NCBI GenBank assembly: GCA_014904845.1
Contig: MU119612.1
Span: 1-38,219, forward strand
Origin: Acephala macrosclerotiorum
Lineage: Eukaryota > Ascomycota > Leotiomycetes > Helotiales > Mollisiaceae
Reading direction: 5' to 3'
DNA: 38,219 nt
Both the position numbers and the translations under genes were made by a program. Below the pieces are notes generated by a model. It was not told the origin of the DNA, ran no database searches, and was given only the letters and a program-made list of their open reading frames with translations. The number at the start of each line of letters is the position of its first letter. The stretch's first letter is position 1. Of the stretch, positions 1-15,110 are shown one piece after another.

Positions 1-3000
1 TTTATTTTTATATTAAATTATTATAATTAATTTAATTTTTTTTTAATATTTTATTATTATTTTATATAATATTAAATCTAATAAAAATTAATATAAATTT
101 TTAAATAAAATTATTATTAATTATTTAAATTTTTAATTAAATTATATATTTATATTAATAATAAATATAATTATAATTATAATATTAATTTTATTTATTT
201 ATTATAAATCTTATAAAATTTTTCAAATTTTATTATTAAAATAATTATATAATTTTATAAAAAAAAATTTAAATTTTAAAATAAATAAAATATAAACGTA
301 AATAAAAAATTTAAACGAATAAAATATTATAAAAATATTTTATAATTTTTAAAATAAAATAAAAATAATAAAATTAAAATTAATTAATTATAAATTAATT
401 AATTATAAATAATAATATATATTAAAATTTAAAATTTTTATATACGTTTATTATTAAAATAAATATTATATAATATTTATATATAATTTGAAATTATATT
501 TAATTAATATTATTTTATTTTGATTTTAAAAATAAAATAAATAAATTATAAATTAATACGTATATTAAAAATTAATTTTTTTTTTATATATATTTAATTA
601 ATCGTTATTAATAATTATTTTAATCGATTATTAAAATAATTTATTAAAATTTATTTAATATATTTATTTTTATATTTTAAATTATAAAATAATATAAATA
701 AAATATTAAATTTTATAAATTATATTTATAATATAATTAAAATAAATAAATATTTTAATTTTTTATTTTATTTAATTAATATTTATATTAATTTATAAAT
801 TTTAAATAATTAATTAATATATTAATTTATTTTATTTTTAAAAAAATATTTTAAAAATAATAAAAAATAATATATTAATTAATTATTTAAAATTTAATTT
901 TTAAAAAAATTTATAAATTAATATAAATATTAATTAAATAAAATAAAAAATTAAAATATTTATTTATTTTAATTAATTAATATTATAATATATTTAATAT
1001 AAAATAATAATAAAAAAATTATAAAAAATTTAATTTTAAATTTTCGATTTTATTTAAAAAATATTTATTATTTTTAATAATATAATAAAATTATATATTT
1101 TTTTATTTTTATTTTTTTTTATTAATTAATAAATTAATTTTTTATTTTATATTTTATTATTTTTTTATAATAATAAAACAATATTAAAAATAATTTATAT
1201 ATAATTTATATATTTTATTTTTTATTATTATTAAAATTAAAAATTAAAAATTATTTAATAAATTTTTTTCATTTTAATTATATTATTAAAAATTACGAAA
1301 TTATAAAAAATATTAATTTATAAAAATTATATATTAATTTATTTAAAATAATTAATATAAAAAAAAATTCGTAATAATTATTTATAATAATTAATTTTAT
1401 TTTTATTAAAAATTGTAAAATAAAAAAATAAAATCGTTTTATTATTTTGTATTTTAATTTTATTTTTTTTAAAAATTATAATTTATATATTATTTATAAT
1501 CGTTTTTAAATTAAAATAATAAAATTAAAATAAATTTTAAATTTTAAAAAATAATACAAAAAAATTAAAAAAAAAATAATATAATAATATATATAAAGAT
1601 TATAAATTTATTTTAAAAATTAAAAAAATAATATTTTTATAATATATTAATTTAATTTATAAAAAATATATTCAATTTATATTAAAATAAAAACGTATAT
1701 AAATTTATTTAATTAAATATTCAAAAAATTAATTAAATAAAATAAATTAAATAAATAATATTTATTTATAAATATAATAAAATATTATAATATAATTATT
1801 AATTTATTATTTTTTATTTTATTCGAATTATTTATAAAAAAAAATTTAATGAAATATATATAATCGTTAAAAAAATTTATATTAATTTTTAATTTTTAAT
1901 TTTACGTATTATTTAAATTTAAAAAATTTAATAATATAAAAATTATTTTAAACGTTAATATTATAAAAATATTAAATAATATTATTTTAAATATTTTAAT
2001 TAAATAAAAAATAAAAAAACAATTAATAATATTACAATTTTTAAAATTATAATCGATTTTATAATTATTAATATTTAAAAATAATAATAATAATATAATT
2101 ATAATTTTAATAAACGTTTTAAAAATATATAAAAAATTTAAAAAAAAAAAAATTTATTATTATATATTTTTAATAAAACGATTATAAATAAATTTTATAA
2201 AAAATTATTAATAAATACAATAATAATAAATAAATTAAAATATATAATTTAAAATATATAAAAGATTTTTTAATAAAAAATAAAAATAAAAAATAAATAT
2301 TTAAAAATCGAATTATAATAATAAATTTTATAAAATATTTAAAATAAAAAAAAATAAATATAAATTAATTAAAAAATAAAATTTTAAAATAATAATTTAA
2401 TAAAATTTTATTATAAATTTTTTTTAAAAATATAATATTATTTTTAAATTATATTTTAATTTTTTTAAATAAAAAATAAAAAATATTAAATATGAAAACG
2501 AAATATAATATTATTTTTATATATAAAATATTTTTTTTATATGAAAAAAAAATATTTATTTATTAATTTATAAGTAAATTAATAATAAATAATTTTTTTT
2601 TTATTCGATGTATATTTTACTTTGTAAAATTTATAAAAATATTTTTATAAAAAGTTGTAAAATTTTCGATTTTATTAATTTATTTTTATTTTAAATTTTA
2701 AATTAAAAAATTTTAATTTAAACGTTTTATAAAAATTTAAAATTAAAATAATTATTAAAATAAAATTTTAAATTTTATCGAACGATAAAAATAAATAAAT
2801 AAATTTTTTAATATTTAAAATAAAAACGTATTTATTATAAAATTTTATATTAAAAAAATTTTTTTTAAAATTTTTATTTTCTATTTAATTATTATAATTA
2901 ATTTAATCGATTATAAAAAATAATTTATTAAAAAAATACTTTTTAAAATTTTTGTTAAAAATTATATAATTATAAAAAATTTTATAATTATTATTTTTAT

Positions 3001-6000
3001 TAAATACAATTATATTTTATTAATTTGTATAATAATAAATTAATAAAATTATTTAAAATTTAAAATTTAATAAAATTTAATTAATTTTATATTAATTAAA
3101 TTAATTAAATTAATTAAATTAATTAATAATTAAAAATTATAAATATAATATAATTAAAATTTTAATATTTTTTATTAAATCGATTATATATTATTTTAAA
3201 ATTATAAATTGTAATATTTTTTAATAAATTAATTAAATCGTTATATTTAAATATTTTAATTAAATTTAATATTTTTCGTTTATAATTAAAATAATTTATA
3301 TTTCGTAAATAATATGTAATTTAATAAAAATTAATATTAATTTTTAAAATAAACGATTAATAATTTAAGATTTTAATAATTTTATTAAAAAATTTATTAT
3401 ATTTATATATATTTTTAAATTAAAAAAATATTAAAAAAATATAATATAAAAAACTAAATATTATTAATATTAAAAAAATAATATAATATTAAAATTTATA
3501 AATAATTTTTATATAATAATATTATTATTTTTAAATATAAATATTAGAAAAATATATTTAAAAAATAATATAAAATATTAATTATTTTGTTTTATTAAAA
3601 AAAAAATTTAAAAATTTTTAAATATAAAAACGAAAAAAAAAATCGAATAAAAAAATAATTTTAATTTAAAATTATTTATTATAAATATTAATATAATATA
3701 TAAAATTAAATTTAAAAAAATACAATTTATTAATTTAATAAAATAAATTTTTTTTAAAAAAAATAAAAAAATAATTTAAAACGTAAAAAATATTTTAAAA
3801 ATATATTAAAAAATATATAAAATATTTATTATTACTAATTATTTTAATATTAAAAAAATTATAATTAATATTTTTATTTATTAAATATTAATTATAAAAA
3901 TTTAAAAAAAAAATATTAAATAAAATAATAATATTTAATTCAATTTTTTTTAAAAATTTATAAAAATATAAATTTATTTATTTATATTAAAATAATTTAA
4001 TATATAATATAATAAAAACTTTTTATTATTTTAAAATTTAATTTTTAATTATAATAAAAATATTTAAAAAAAAAATTTTTTTTTATTAATATTTATTAAT
4101 TAATTAATATAATTATAAAAATAAATTTAAATAAAACGTTAAATTAAATTAAAAAAATTTAAATTATAATTTTATTAAAATGAAATAATTATAATTAATT
4201 TTATTTATAATTTAAAATTTTTTTTTTTTTAAAAATATAAAAATTATTATAATTTTATTAATAAATAAAAAATTGTTATTTTAAATATTAATATTAATTA
4301 ATAAAAATATTAAAAAATATTTAATTAATATAATAATAAAAATATAAACGAATAATTTAATATGAATTAAAATTTTAAAATATTATTAAATAAAAAAAAT
4401 TTATAAATTACAATTTTAATTACATTATATTTATTTTATTTTTAAAATAAATATTAATATATTTATTATATTAAAATAATTTTAATTTTAATAAAAAAAC
4501 GTAAAATTAATTAAAAAATTAAAAATAAATTATTTTTTTAAATTTAATATTTTTATATTAATTGTATTTTTATATACGTTATATTAATTATTTTTTTATA
4601 TATATTATATTCATTATAATATTTAAAAAATATTATTATAAATATTAATATAAAAATAATTAAATTTTTATAATATAAAATATTTAATTTTTAAAATGTA
4701 TAAATTTTTTTTAATATATTTAAACGTATTTTAATTATATTTAATTATATTTAATTATATTTAAATTATATAAATATTTATTAATATAATATTAATTATA
4801 ATTTATTAAAAAAAATTATAATTTTTTTTAATATTATTTTTTTTTTTTAAATTTTTAATTTATTTAATACGTTTTATATAAAATTAATATAAAATTATTT
4901 AAAATATAAATTTTATATATAAAAAACGAAAAAAATATAATTATAATATATTTATAAAATTTTTTTAATACGATTTTAATAAATTCGATTTAATTTAATT
5001 AAAAATTTTAATAATATATTTAAATATTTTAATAATTTAATAATTATAAATTTAAAAAATAATTAATTATAATTATTAATAATAAAAATTTTTATTATTT
5101 TATTATAATTTAATATATATTTAATAATTAATTATATATATAATATAAATAATATATAAAAATCGAATATTATTTTTTTTAATATTTTAAATTATATTAA
5201 TAATATTAAAATTTTATTATTAATAATTTTTTTTTTAATATTAAAAAACGAATTTTAATTTAAAAAATATTAAATTAAATTTAATTAAATTTTATAAAAA
5301 AAAAACTTTAAAAATTAAAATTATATATTTATAAAATAAAAGTTTTAATTAATTAAATTTATATTAATAATTTTATTTTTTTTATTTTTTTTATTTTATT
5401 TTTAATCGAGAATTTAAAAATATTAATATTAAATATATATTTAATAATAAAAAAAAAAAAAAATTTTTTCGATTAAAAATTTTAATTTATTAATATTAAA
5501 TATAATATTAATAAACGTAATATTTTTATTCGAATATTTATCGAATATTATATTAAATATATATTTAACGTTAAAAAAAAACGAAAAAAATTAAATTTTT
5601 ATTCGAGTATTTATCGAGTATTATATTAAATATATATTTAATACGAAAAAATAAAATAAAAAAAATCGTATTTTTATTCGAGTATTTATTAAATATTATA
5701 TTAAATATATATTTAACGTTAAAAAAAAATTAAAAAAAATCGTATTTTAATTCGAGAATTTATCGAGTATTATATTAAATATAAATTTAATACTAAAAAA
5801 AAAAAAAAAATTCGATTTAATAAAAAATCGATATTATTATTATAAATTAATATATATTTAATATTCGAATTTTTAATAAAATTAATAATTTCAAAAAAGA
5901 ATTTTATTTTTTATATAAATTTAATATAAGTTTAATATATATTTAATATTAAATTTATTTTAAATTTAATTCGAATTTATAATTTAATTTTTATATTTTT

Positions 6001-9000
6001 CTCAAAAATTAATATTAATTAAAAATTATTAATAATAAAATATTTAAAATAAATCCTAATAATAAAAAAAATTTAAAAAAAAATATTATATATAAAAATA
6101 TCGAGTTTTTATTTATATTTAATATATTTTAAATATATATTCGAATAAATTTTATTATATCGAAAATATTAAAGTTTATAATTAATATATATTCGATATA
6201 TATTTAATAATATTATTTTAATTTTTTTATATGTTATACAAATTGAAATTTTTTTATAATAATATATTGTAAAAAAACTTTTATAAAATTAATAATAATT
6301 AATTAAAATAAAATAAATTTATAATTTTGATTATTTATTATTTAAATATTATAATTAATAAAAATTTAATCAAAATATTTTTTAAAATTAAATAATAATA
6401 ATAATTATATTTAATAAATAAATAATTATATATTAATATAAAAATACGATTAATATTAATACAATTAAAAAAAATTAAAAATATATTAAATATATATTTC
6501 ATATAAATTAAAAATCGAAAAAATAAATAAAAAATTATTTTTTTAAATTTAAAATATAAATTAAATATATATTTAATATATTAATTTCAATAATTCGTAT
6601 AACGTTTTATATTAATAATATACGCGTATAATTTGAAAATAATTATAATATATATTTAACGTATATAAATAAAAAAATTTAATTTAATTTTTTTAATTTT
6701 TTTTATAATTTATATTTTTTTTTTTTTTTTTAAATATTAAATTCGTTTTTTTTTTATAATTCGAATTTTTAATTTTTTAATTTTATTTTTAATTAAAAAA
6801 TAATAATATATTTTTAATATTTATTATATTTATATTAAATATATATTAAATTTTGTTTTTTTTATAATTATTTTTTCGATTACGTATTATAATTTAAAAA
6901 AATTTTAAAATTAATATATTTATATAATAAATTTAATTATTATAATAAACGAAAAATATCGAAATTTAAAAAATTAATAATAATATATATAATTTCGTAT
7001 TATTATAAATATTTATTAAATTATATATTAATCGATTATAAATATTAAATATAAATTAAAATTATATTAAACGAATATTAATAATTTTAATATTAATATT
7101 TTCAATATATAATTAATTTTATTAAAAAAATATATATATTAAATTGAAAAATATTAAAAAAATCGAAAATAAAAAATTCGAAATAATAAAAAATAAAATT
7201 CGAAATTAAATCGAACGTTTTTTAAAAAATAAAAATAAAAATTAAATAAATAAAAATTTAATATTAAAATAAATTTTTTTCGATTAAATAACGTATATTT
7301 TATATATATTACAAATAAATCGAATAATTAAAAAAATACGAAAAATCGAAAAATATTAAATAATATTAATAATTATATTCAATATATATTTAATAAGAAT
7401 TCCGTTTATTAAAATATTTATTATAATAATATTAAAATTAAATATTTAATCAAATATTGAATTTATATTTAATATATATTATATACTCGCGAAAATAAAA
7501 TTTTCATATATAAAATTCTATTACGTAAAAATTATAAAAAAATTCTTTAAATTATAATTCGAAAATCTTTTTATAATAATTATTTTTAATTTTCTTTTGA
7601 TAATTTTATAATATATATACTTTATATATATTATAATATAAAATAAATATTTTATTTTATTTATTATTAATTATAATTAAATTCGATTTAATATTCGTAT
7701 TATAAAATATATATAAAATATTTTATTAATAATAAATATTATATCGTTTATAAATATAATAAATATAAATTTTGAATTTAAAATATAATTAATATATATT
7801 TATATTTAATAAAAAAAATTTTTACAAATAATTTAATTTAAATTTACTAGTATATTTTTTAATAATTATTTAATATTTATATTATATTTTTGAATTTTTT
7901 TTAATAATTTATATAAAATTTAAAATAATTATTTATAAACGATTTAATTCGTAAATTTAAATTATTTTTAATATATATTAATTATACGTTTAATAAATTT
8001 TATTCGATTTCGATTTATAAATAAATAATTAAAAATATAATATCGATTTTCATATATTAATTATATTTTAAATAAATTTTATAAAACATTAAAAAATACA
8101 TTAAATATTTATTATAATTTTAATTAAAATTTCAAAAATTAAAATAATTATTAAAATTTAATTATATTTAATATATTTATTAAATATATTTATTTTTTAT
8201 TTATTTTTTATATATATATATATTAATAATATTAATTTTTAATAATATTTTTAAACGAATTATATAAAAAAATTAAATAATTTTTTTATTTATATTTTCG
8301 AGAATTTTAAAAAAAAAAATTTATATAATTTAATATTTATATTGAAAATTTAAATTAATAAAAATATAAATATATAAAAAAAATAATTATTATTTAATTA
8401 ATTTTAATATATATAAAATATAAAATAAATATACGTTTTATATAATTATTTTATTTAATAAATAATTATATATTAATTTTTTTTATATTTATTTTAAATA
8501 ATTATAATATTTAAATTCGTAAATTTTTATAATAATATAAATAAAAATTATAAATTATTTTTAATTAATAAATTATTAAATTTTACGAATTTATTATTTA
8601 TAAAATATATATTTAATATATATTATTAATAATTAATTAATAAAACGTTATTAAAAAAATATTGAAATTAAAATATTTAAATTAAAAATTATTATTAATT
8701 TTTATATATAAATATAATACAAATTATTTTTAATATATTAATTTAATATTTTTAAAAAAATTATTAATATTAAATAAAAAATTAATAATTATTTACGTAT
8801 AATTAATATATATTTAATACGTATTAAATTTATTTTAAATATATATAAAATTATATTAATTAAAAAATTCGAAATTATATTTTTAAAAAAACGTTTAAAT
8901 AAAAAAATAAAAAATAATAATTATATATAATTATAAAATAAAATAAATATAATTGAAATTTAATAAATATTTAATATATATTTAAAAAATATTAAAAATA

Positions 9001-11340
9001 ATTTTATTTTATTTTTTAATAATCGTTATTAAATTATTAATATATATATAATAATTTTATTTATTATTATATTTATAAATAAATAAAAATTTAAAAAATT
9101 TTTAATCGATTTTAAAAATAAAAATAAAAATATTACAAATTATATATTAAAACATATTAATATTATTAAAAAAATAATTATATATTAATATTTGAAATTT
9201 AATTAACGAGTTTTATATATATATTAATATATATTTATATTATTTCGAATTTATATTTAAAAAAATTTATATTTATTTTTATAAATAAATTTATTAATTA
9301 TTTAAAATATTATATAATATAAATATTTTATTTTAAAATTATTTATTAATAAATCGATTTAAAAAAATTTGATTTTTTTAATATTTATATCGTTAAATAT
9401 ATATTTAAAAATAAATTCGTAATATTAATAATTAAAATATTTAAAATATATTTTTTATATTTTAATATTTTTATTATTATAATTTTTTTCAAATGATAAT
9501 AATATGATAAAATTTATAATAAAATATTAAATAAAATATTAAATTTATAAATATAATATAATATTTTATTTTATAAAATTTTAAAATAATAAAATATATT
9601 TTAATAGTTTTAAATTTTATTAAATATAATAATATATTTAATTTAAATTTATATATATAAAAATAAATAAATTTAAATCGTAATTAATTTATAAAATTAT
9701 ATTAAATAAATTTTTAAATAAATTAAAAAAATTATTTTATAAAAATAATAAAAAAATAATATTATTATTATTAAATTAAAATTATAAATAATACGAATTT
9801 TTATTAAAAATAAAAATAAAATATATTAAACGTATATAAAAATTATAAATAATATTTATTAATAATTTATTAATTTAAATTTAAATTATTTTTTAAATTT
9901 AAAATTTAATAATATAAAAAAATTCGAATTTAATTATTATAAATATAATAATAAAAAAATAAAAAATAAAAATAAAAATTTTAAAAATATAAAAATATAA
10001 TATAAATTAATATATTTTTTCGTATAAAATAATTTAAAATATAAATTAATTATAAATTAAATATATATTTAATATATATTTATTTATTTTTAATATATTT
10101 TTTTTTTCGAAATATTATAAAATTTTCGATTAACGAAAAAAAAAAAATTTAAAAAATTTATATAAATCGAATATTATATTACGAGATTATATTATTTTAA
10201 TTTTAATTTTAATTAAATCGAAAATCGAAAAAAAAAAAAAAATTAAATTATATTAAATTATATTAAATATATATATAATATAAATATACGTTTAACGATT
10301 TATTTTACGTTTTTTTAATAATAAAATAATATTAATTAAACGTTAAATATTTAGTATATATTTAATATAATATATATATATATATATATATTATACGATA
10401 AAATTAAATATCGAATATAATAATAAAATTATTTCGATTAAAAAAATTAATAAAAAATATTTCGATATATATTAAATATATACGTAATATACTTATAAAT
10501 AATAACGTAAAAATTAAAACGATTATTAAAAAAATCAATTTTATTATAATATAAATTAAATATATATTAAACGTATATAGTTTTAATATTCAAATTTTAA
10601 TAAATAATAAATATTATATTAATTACTTATAATAATAAAACGTTTAATAATATTATATAATCGTTAATTTAATATATATTACGTATAAATAAAATATAAT
10701 ATATTTTTTATCGACGATTTAAATCGTATTAAAATTAAAAATTATATATAAATTAAATATATATAAAAAAATTAAATAATAAAAATTTAATTATATATTT
10801 AATTAATATTTATATTAATATTATAATTATTAAATATATTAAATATATATTTATTATAAATTAAAAATTTATATTAATATATTAATATTAATAATTTTAA
10901 AACGTATATTAAAATTAAAAATAATTAAAAAAAAAATTTAATATATATTCGATATTATTTTAATTTTAATACGAATTATTATTTTAAATCGACGTAATAT
11001 TAAATAAAATTAAAAAAAGTTAATATTAATTTAATATATACTCGATATACGTTTACGACTAGTTTTTATATTAATTATAATAACGTAAAACGATTCGATA
11101 TAATTCGAATTATTATTTAAAATAAATTTTAATTTAAATTATAAATATATATCGAATATATACGAAATATATATATATATATTGTAATAATATTCGTATA
11201 TAAACGAATTAATTATATTTAATATAGTAAAATTATTAAAATTAGCGCAAATAAAAAATATAATAATTAAAAAATTTTACGATAATAAAAATAATAAAAA
11301 AATAAAAAATCGAATATTTAAAAAAAATAAAATTTTTTAG
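1..11340. repeat. Extremely AT-rich, RIP-like isochore without genes
   Basis: About 11.3 kb made almost wholly of A and T, with no open frame worth calling on either strand. The rare C and G bases are found mostly together as CG (within acgt, tcga, acga and similar), with scattered exceptions such as ttcaaa or ttgaaa. This is what is expected if repeated DNA lost nearly every cytosine outside CpG by C-to-T mutation on both strands. Poly-A/T tracts, short AT microsatellites (for example near 10370-10391) and a recurring palindrome around atttaaatat are frequent. The right edge is gradual between about 11340 and 11420. It could be a RIPped transposon nest, pericentromeric or subtelomeric heterochromatin; the original element type can no longer be read. 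Confidence 0.85.
5400..5830. repeat. Tandem array, unit about 74 bp, with palindromic core
   Basis: Units beginning TTCGA(A/G)TATTTAT start at 5529, 5602, 5677 and 5751, giving spacings of 73, 75 and 74 bp. Each contains the palindrome ATTAAATATATATTTAA or a close variant, followed by an A-rich tract and a TCGTATTTTTATTCGAG-like lead into the next unit. Two shorter, more diverged units precede them (near 5404 and 5470). It is a local satellite inside the AT-rich isochore, now diverged by mutation. Confidence 0.7.
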
Positions 11341-12029
11341 TAAAGAGAACTAATATATATTAAAACGAAGAGCTGCTTACGCTAATGCAAGTTAAATAGC
11401 TTTAAATGGGTAATTAAGCGATTATTAAAATCGGTCGATTAGCGAAAGATCGGTATATTACTGAGCTTTTTAGTAATATTGTTCGATTGCACCCCGGTTT
11501 TACAAGGACGGGTATACCAAGTTTTTAAAGGATCGCGTTTATCGAAGCATGTAGCAAGCGATTGAGGGCACTTACGAAAGCAGGGAAATTGGCGACCGGT
11601 TGATCGGTGGTCGCGTTGTAGAAAGGTCGGTTGGGCTTATTTCCGTACATTCAGCTTGCAGGCATTACATGCAGTCAGCCCTCCCATCCGGGCATCCTTC
11701 TCGGGGGCCAAACCGGTAATTGATCAAGATGATGGAGTGATGGTCATTTTTCAGCCTCGAGTCCTTGATGGGAGTCGTGCATTTGAAGTCTGCATGCATG
11801 AGGCTTCACTTTGAAGCCTTTGACAGGTAGCGCGACTGCGCTGCGGTAGACAGATGATTCCCAGATAAGGGGCTGGTGTCTCCAGAGCCTCGTCGCACCT
11901 TATTTTCTCTCTCAATGTCTTTGCACTCCTTCCCCCACCATACCTCCTTTCAATACTAGGCCCGACGTTCGATAACCTGCGTTCTTCTCGTATGTTCTCT
12001 CAGATGCTGCAAAGGTTCAAGCACGAGCG
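11341..12029. other. Isochore boundary and upstream region of the first gene
   Basis: Base composition returns to normal over about 100 bp from 11340. No gene was seen in this stretch. It is non-repetitive and should contain the promoter and 5' untranslated region of the gene starting at 12030; a pyrimidine-rich stretch (about 11900-11950) precedes the start, as is common in filamentous fungi. No convincing TATA box could be fixed. Confidence 0.5.
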
Positions 12030-14728
12030 ATGACTAGCAATGCTGGAGCTCTATCAGCAGCAAAAATGTCAGAACCTATATCAAGACCAGTATCTCCTGT
12101 CACAGACTCTGGTGATCGATCTTCAGCGGAATGGGAAAGCACAATAACAAAGGAACAAGGTGAATTAGCAACCAAGCACCATCTCAGTGCTCTATCGATC
12201 GAAATTGACGAGTCGCTCGACAAGCATTGCAACCCCATTAGACTTCAATTTGTCCGTCAGACATCTACCACATCTTCTACTGATCCGCTGTTGCCATCTG
12301 TGGACTCTTCTCGGCCATTGCCTACCTTATTCGACCAGTTGGGCAGCTGGAATGTTGTTGTGATTGTGTTTGGAAGCTTGTATGCGATTTTTCTACTTGG
12401 ATTCTTATGGTTTCTCTGGAAAGGGCATGGGGGCATCCCATTTTGGCGATGGCTGGTTGCGCAAGGATACGTACAAAGAGCAGTCACGTTGTGTTCTGCT
12501 CTCCTCAGGATAATCGTCGCCGTGCAATCGAGCTTGGGTTCCTCAATGCTTACTGCGTTGATCATGGAGACAATGGGTTTTAGGCTCAAACAATCCGCGT
12601 TCTTGTCTCTTCAACGGGCAGTGGGCGGGCTTCCTTTTATGCTCCTGGAGACTCGACTTTTTCTCGGCCGCGCGAAAATCCTCTCCGCCCTTACACTTTT
12701 GTTGTCCTGCACTACGATAGGAGGCCTGTTCACCTCTACTGCCCTCATTGCAGACTTCGAACTTGTATCTATATTGGGATATCCAGCTGAATTACAGTCC
12801 TTGTACTCTCTAAAGAATGTCAGTGCAGTGGGAATTGAGCCTGTCTATAGCAATTACCGACCTGCATCATATCCGGCATTCGCAGAGTATTCTTCCTCTA
12901 TAGAACCGGCCACCACGGATACCAACCAAGCTCCCGTCGACGATACTGGCCCAACCTTGAGGGCTATTCTTCCCGTGGATGCCGATGTCCGACAGAATTT
13001 AGGAACTTATACTGGCGCCGGGACCCTTCTCAATAGTCACGTTGTATGCGTCAAGCCAATCATTCACAACCTCATGTTTGTATTGACAAAAGATTCGCCT
13101 GGCACCTTCAAGCCCATCATCAATGGAAGTATCTCGCTTCAAGCACAACCTGGTGGCGTAGAATTTGATGAAGTGGCAGGCCCGGATGCTTTGGCTGATT
13201 TTCCTTATGCAGGATCTCGCTGGGGAGCAGACCAATCCGTCAACTTCAGCTGCCAAATGACGGGTCATTCCTCAATGGCCACCGGAGAATGGCCGATCTC
13301 CATGTGTGTCGCCGGTAATACATTAAATTACACAAATGGAGCGCTTCACGACATGGGACGTTTAGCTATCTTAGGGACACGGGCGACTTCACTTCTTGAC
13401 GACAACATTCTGTTCGATCCGTTGTCCTATGTTATGATCAATTACAGTGGTACTCTTCCAGAAGTATATGATCCTTCGAAACCACCCTTAATTTCGGGTA
13501 CAGATTGGAGCGAATTAACCAGCAATCCATCAACGTGGCGAACATATCATCAGAATAATCAGAGCAACTACTCTAACCTCAAGTACGTTTCAATAAGCTA
13601 TTGCCTCCCTCATTTCGCTGCAATCGATGCACAGATCTCAGTCAACAGCTCTAGCCCTCGAGTCGAGCCTACACTTCGGAGGAGCAACACATCAAGTACG
13701 CCGTTTGATGCTTCTGATGTACTTCGTCAACTTGGGGCAGATGGTGTCAAAAGAACTTTCAATGATCGCGGAATTCTGAGTCTTTCAAAGGATGCTAACT
13801 CGCCCTCTTACTCCGACACGCGAACGTCTCTGGCATTGGATGGCTCGTATGGTTTTGGCATGCAAAGGAATTCGTTCTCTCCACCTCGAAGGGGAAGATG
13901 TGAGTACCCCTAACTCTAGAAGTTCAATCTCCCAATTCTCTCCAAACTGAAAATGCACTTCGGGCTTTGCAAGCATTCATACTCTCCGCTCTCTGGTGAA
14001 AAACGAAAGCTAATTATTTCAGTGGGTACCGAATGCTTGCTCGAATACGACCCCTCCTCCATAGGAGCGACTTGGGGATTATGCAGCAATTGCTTGCAAG
14101 GCGTCAACGATGGACTGACATTTGGCATACACCTAACTCTGTCTTCGATCTTCCAGTCTTCTCTGCGAGCATCTGGCAGCCTCGCTACCGCACTCCAGGC
14201 CTTATTTACGGTTGTCAACATGATGCAGTACTACGACTGGTAAACCCCTCCTCCTCCTGATATGATCATATCCAAAGGTTCGTGTGCCATTATCTACACT
14301 TCTTACTGACGTAGTTGCTTGGCAGACTGCCGCAATTCGACCTCAACAGCACGACATCAATCAGCACCTTCACTCCCACGATCCAACCAAAGCACCGTAT
14401 GGGACTCCTCTTCGTGACAGTAGGGTTGCTCATCCACATTGCTACCATGATAGCCATCACACTACTGTTCCATTTCCGTACGAAGAACTCCTTCATAGGT
14501 CAGAGTTGGCACACGGTCGCTCAGCTGCAGAACGAAAACGCGATCCCAATTTTGGAGAAGGCGAGCTTGATGAGAGACAGGGAAGTCGAAATGATGATGC
14601 GGGAGGAGGGCATTGATAGGAATGAGGTGTTCTCCATTGGTGATGCGGTTGAGTTAGAGGATGGAGAGGATTATAAGAATTCTGTAAGGCGGAGAGTGAT
14701 TGAAAGGACTAGTAACGTGAAGGGGTAA
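12030..14728 (+). CDS. Uncharacterised fungal multi-pass membrane protein (possibly truncated)
   Basis: Exon 1 is 12030-13899, exon 2 14023-14239, exon 3 14326-14728. Intron 1 (GTGAGT...TTTCAG, 123 nt) keeps the frame. Intron 2 (GTAAAC...GGCAG, 86 nt, branch-like CTGAC) joins TG to A and makes TGA; retaining it also gives a stop one codon later. The chain has a Ser/Thr-rich cytosolic start, membrane spans near residues 109-130, 150-178 and 217-240, a long external part rich in N-glycosylation sequons, and in exon 2 the family pattern F-x8-ALQAL-x8-YYD. Exon 3 would continue LPQFDLNS, a last span (GLLFVTVGLLIHIATMIAI) and an acidic tail. From memory this resembles large fungal families of unknown function that end with YYD-x2-PQFD; no activity is known. 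Either the protein stops before its last span, or another donor is used (GTACTA at 14228 would keep the frame). Confidence 0.75.
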
Positions 14729-14744
14729 AGGGGTTAATATGAGA

Positions 14745-15110
14745 AAATACAAAGTTAATCAAAGGTTTAAAATTATTTTAATATAATTAAATATATATAT
14801 TTTATTTAAATTGCTCGTAAAAAAATTATAATTTTTTTTATATTATTTTATTTTGTAAAATTTTATTTAAAAATAAATTATTATTAATTTATATAATATT
14901 TTTTTTAATTCTTTTTATAAAAATATTCGTTTTCGAATATATATATATATATATTTATTTTATAAGTAATAATTAAATTTTTTTTATTTAAAATCGTAAT
15001 TTAATTATAAATTTAATAAATATATAAAAATTAAAAAATATAATTTTAATTTTAAAAGTTTTTTATATATTAAAAAATATATAATTATATTATTAAAATT
15101 ACAAAATGTA
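14745..15110. repeat. AT-rich island between two membrane protein genes
   Basis: About 365 bp of nearly pure A and T, with an (AT)n run near 14938-14955 and a few CpG dinucleotides, resembling the large isochore. It starts just after the stop of the upstream gene. No terminal inverted repeat or target duplication could be recognised. Probably the mutated remnant of an inserted repeat. Confidence 0.6.

Noticed and set aside
13996..14022. 27-nt intron GTGAAA...TTTCAG
   Set aside because: Too short, and the phase does not fit; the 123-nt intron from 13900 with the same acceptor does.
14140..14156. Possible intron ending CTTCCAG with a CTAAC branch
   Set aside because: Splicing here would remove IFQ, which fits the family pattern continuous with SSLRASGSLATALQAL.
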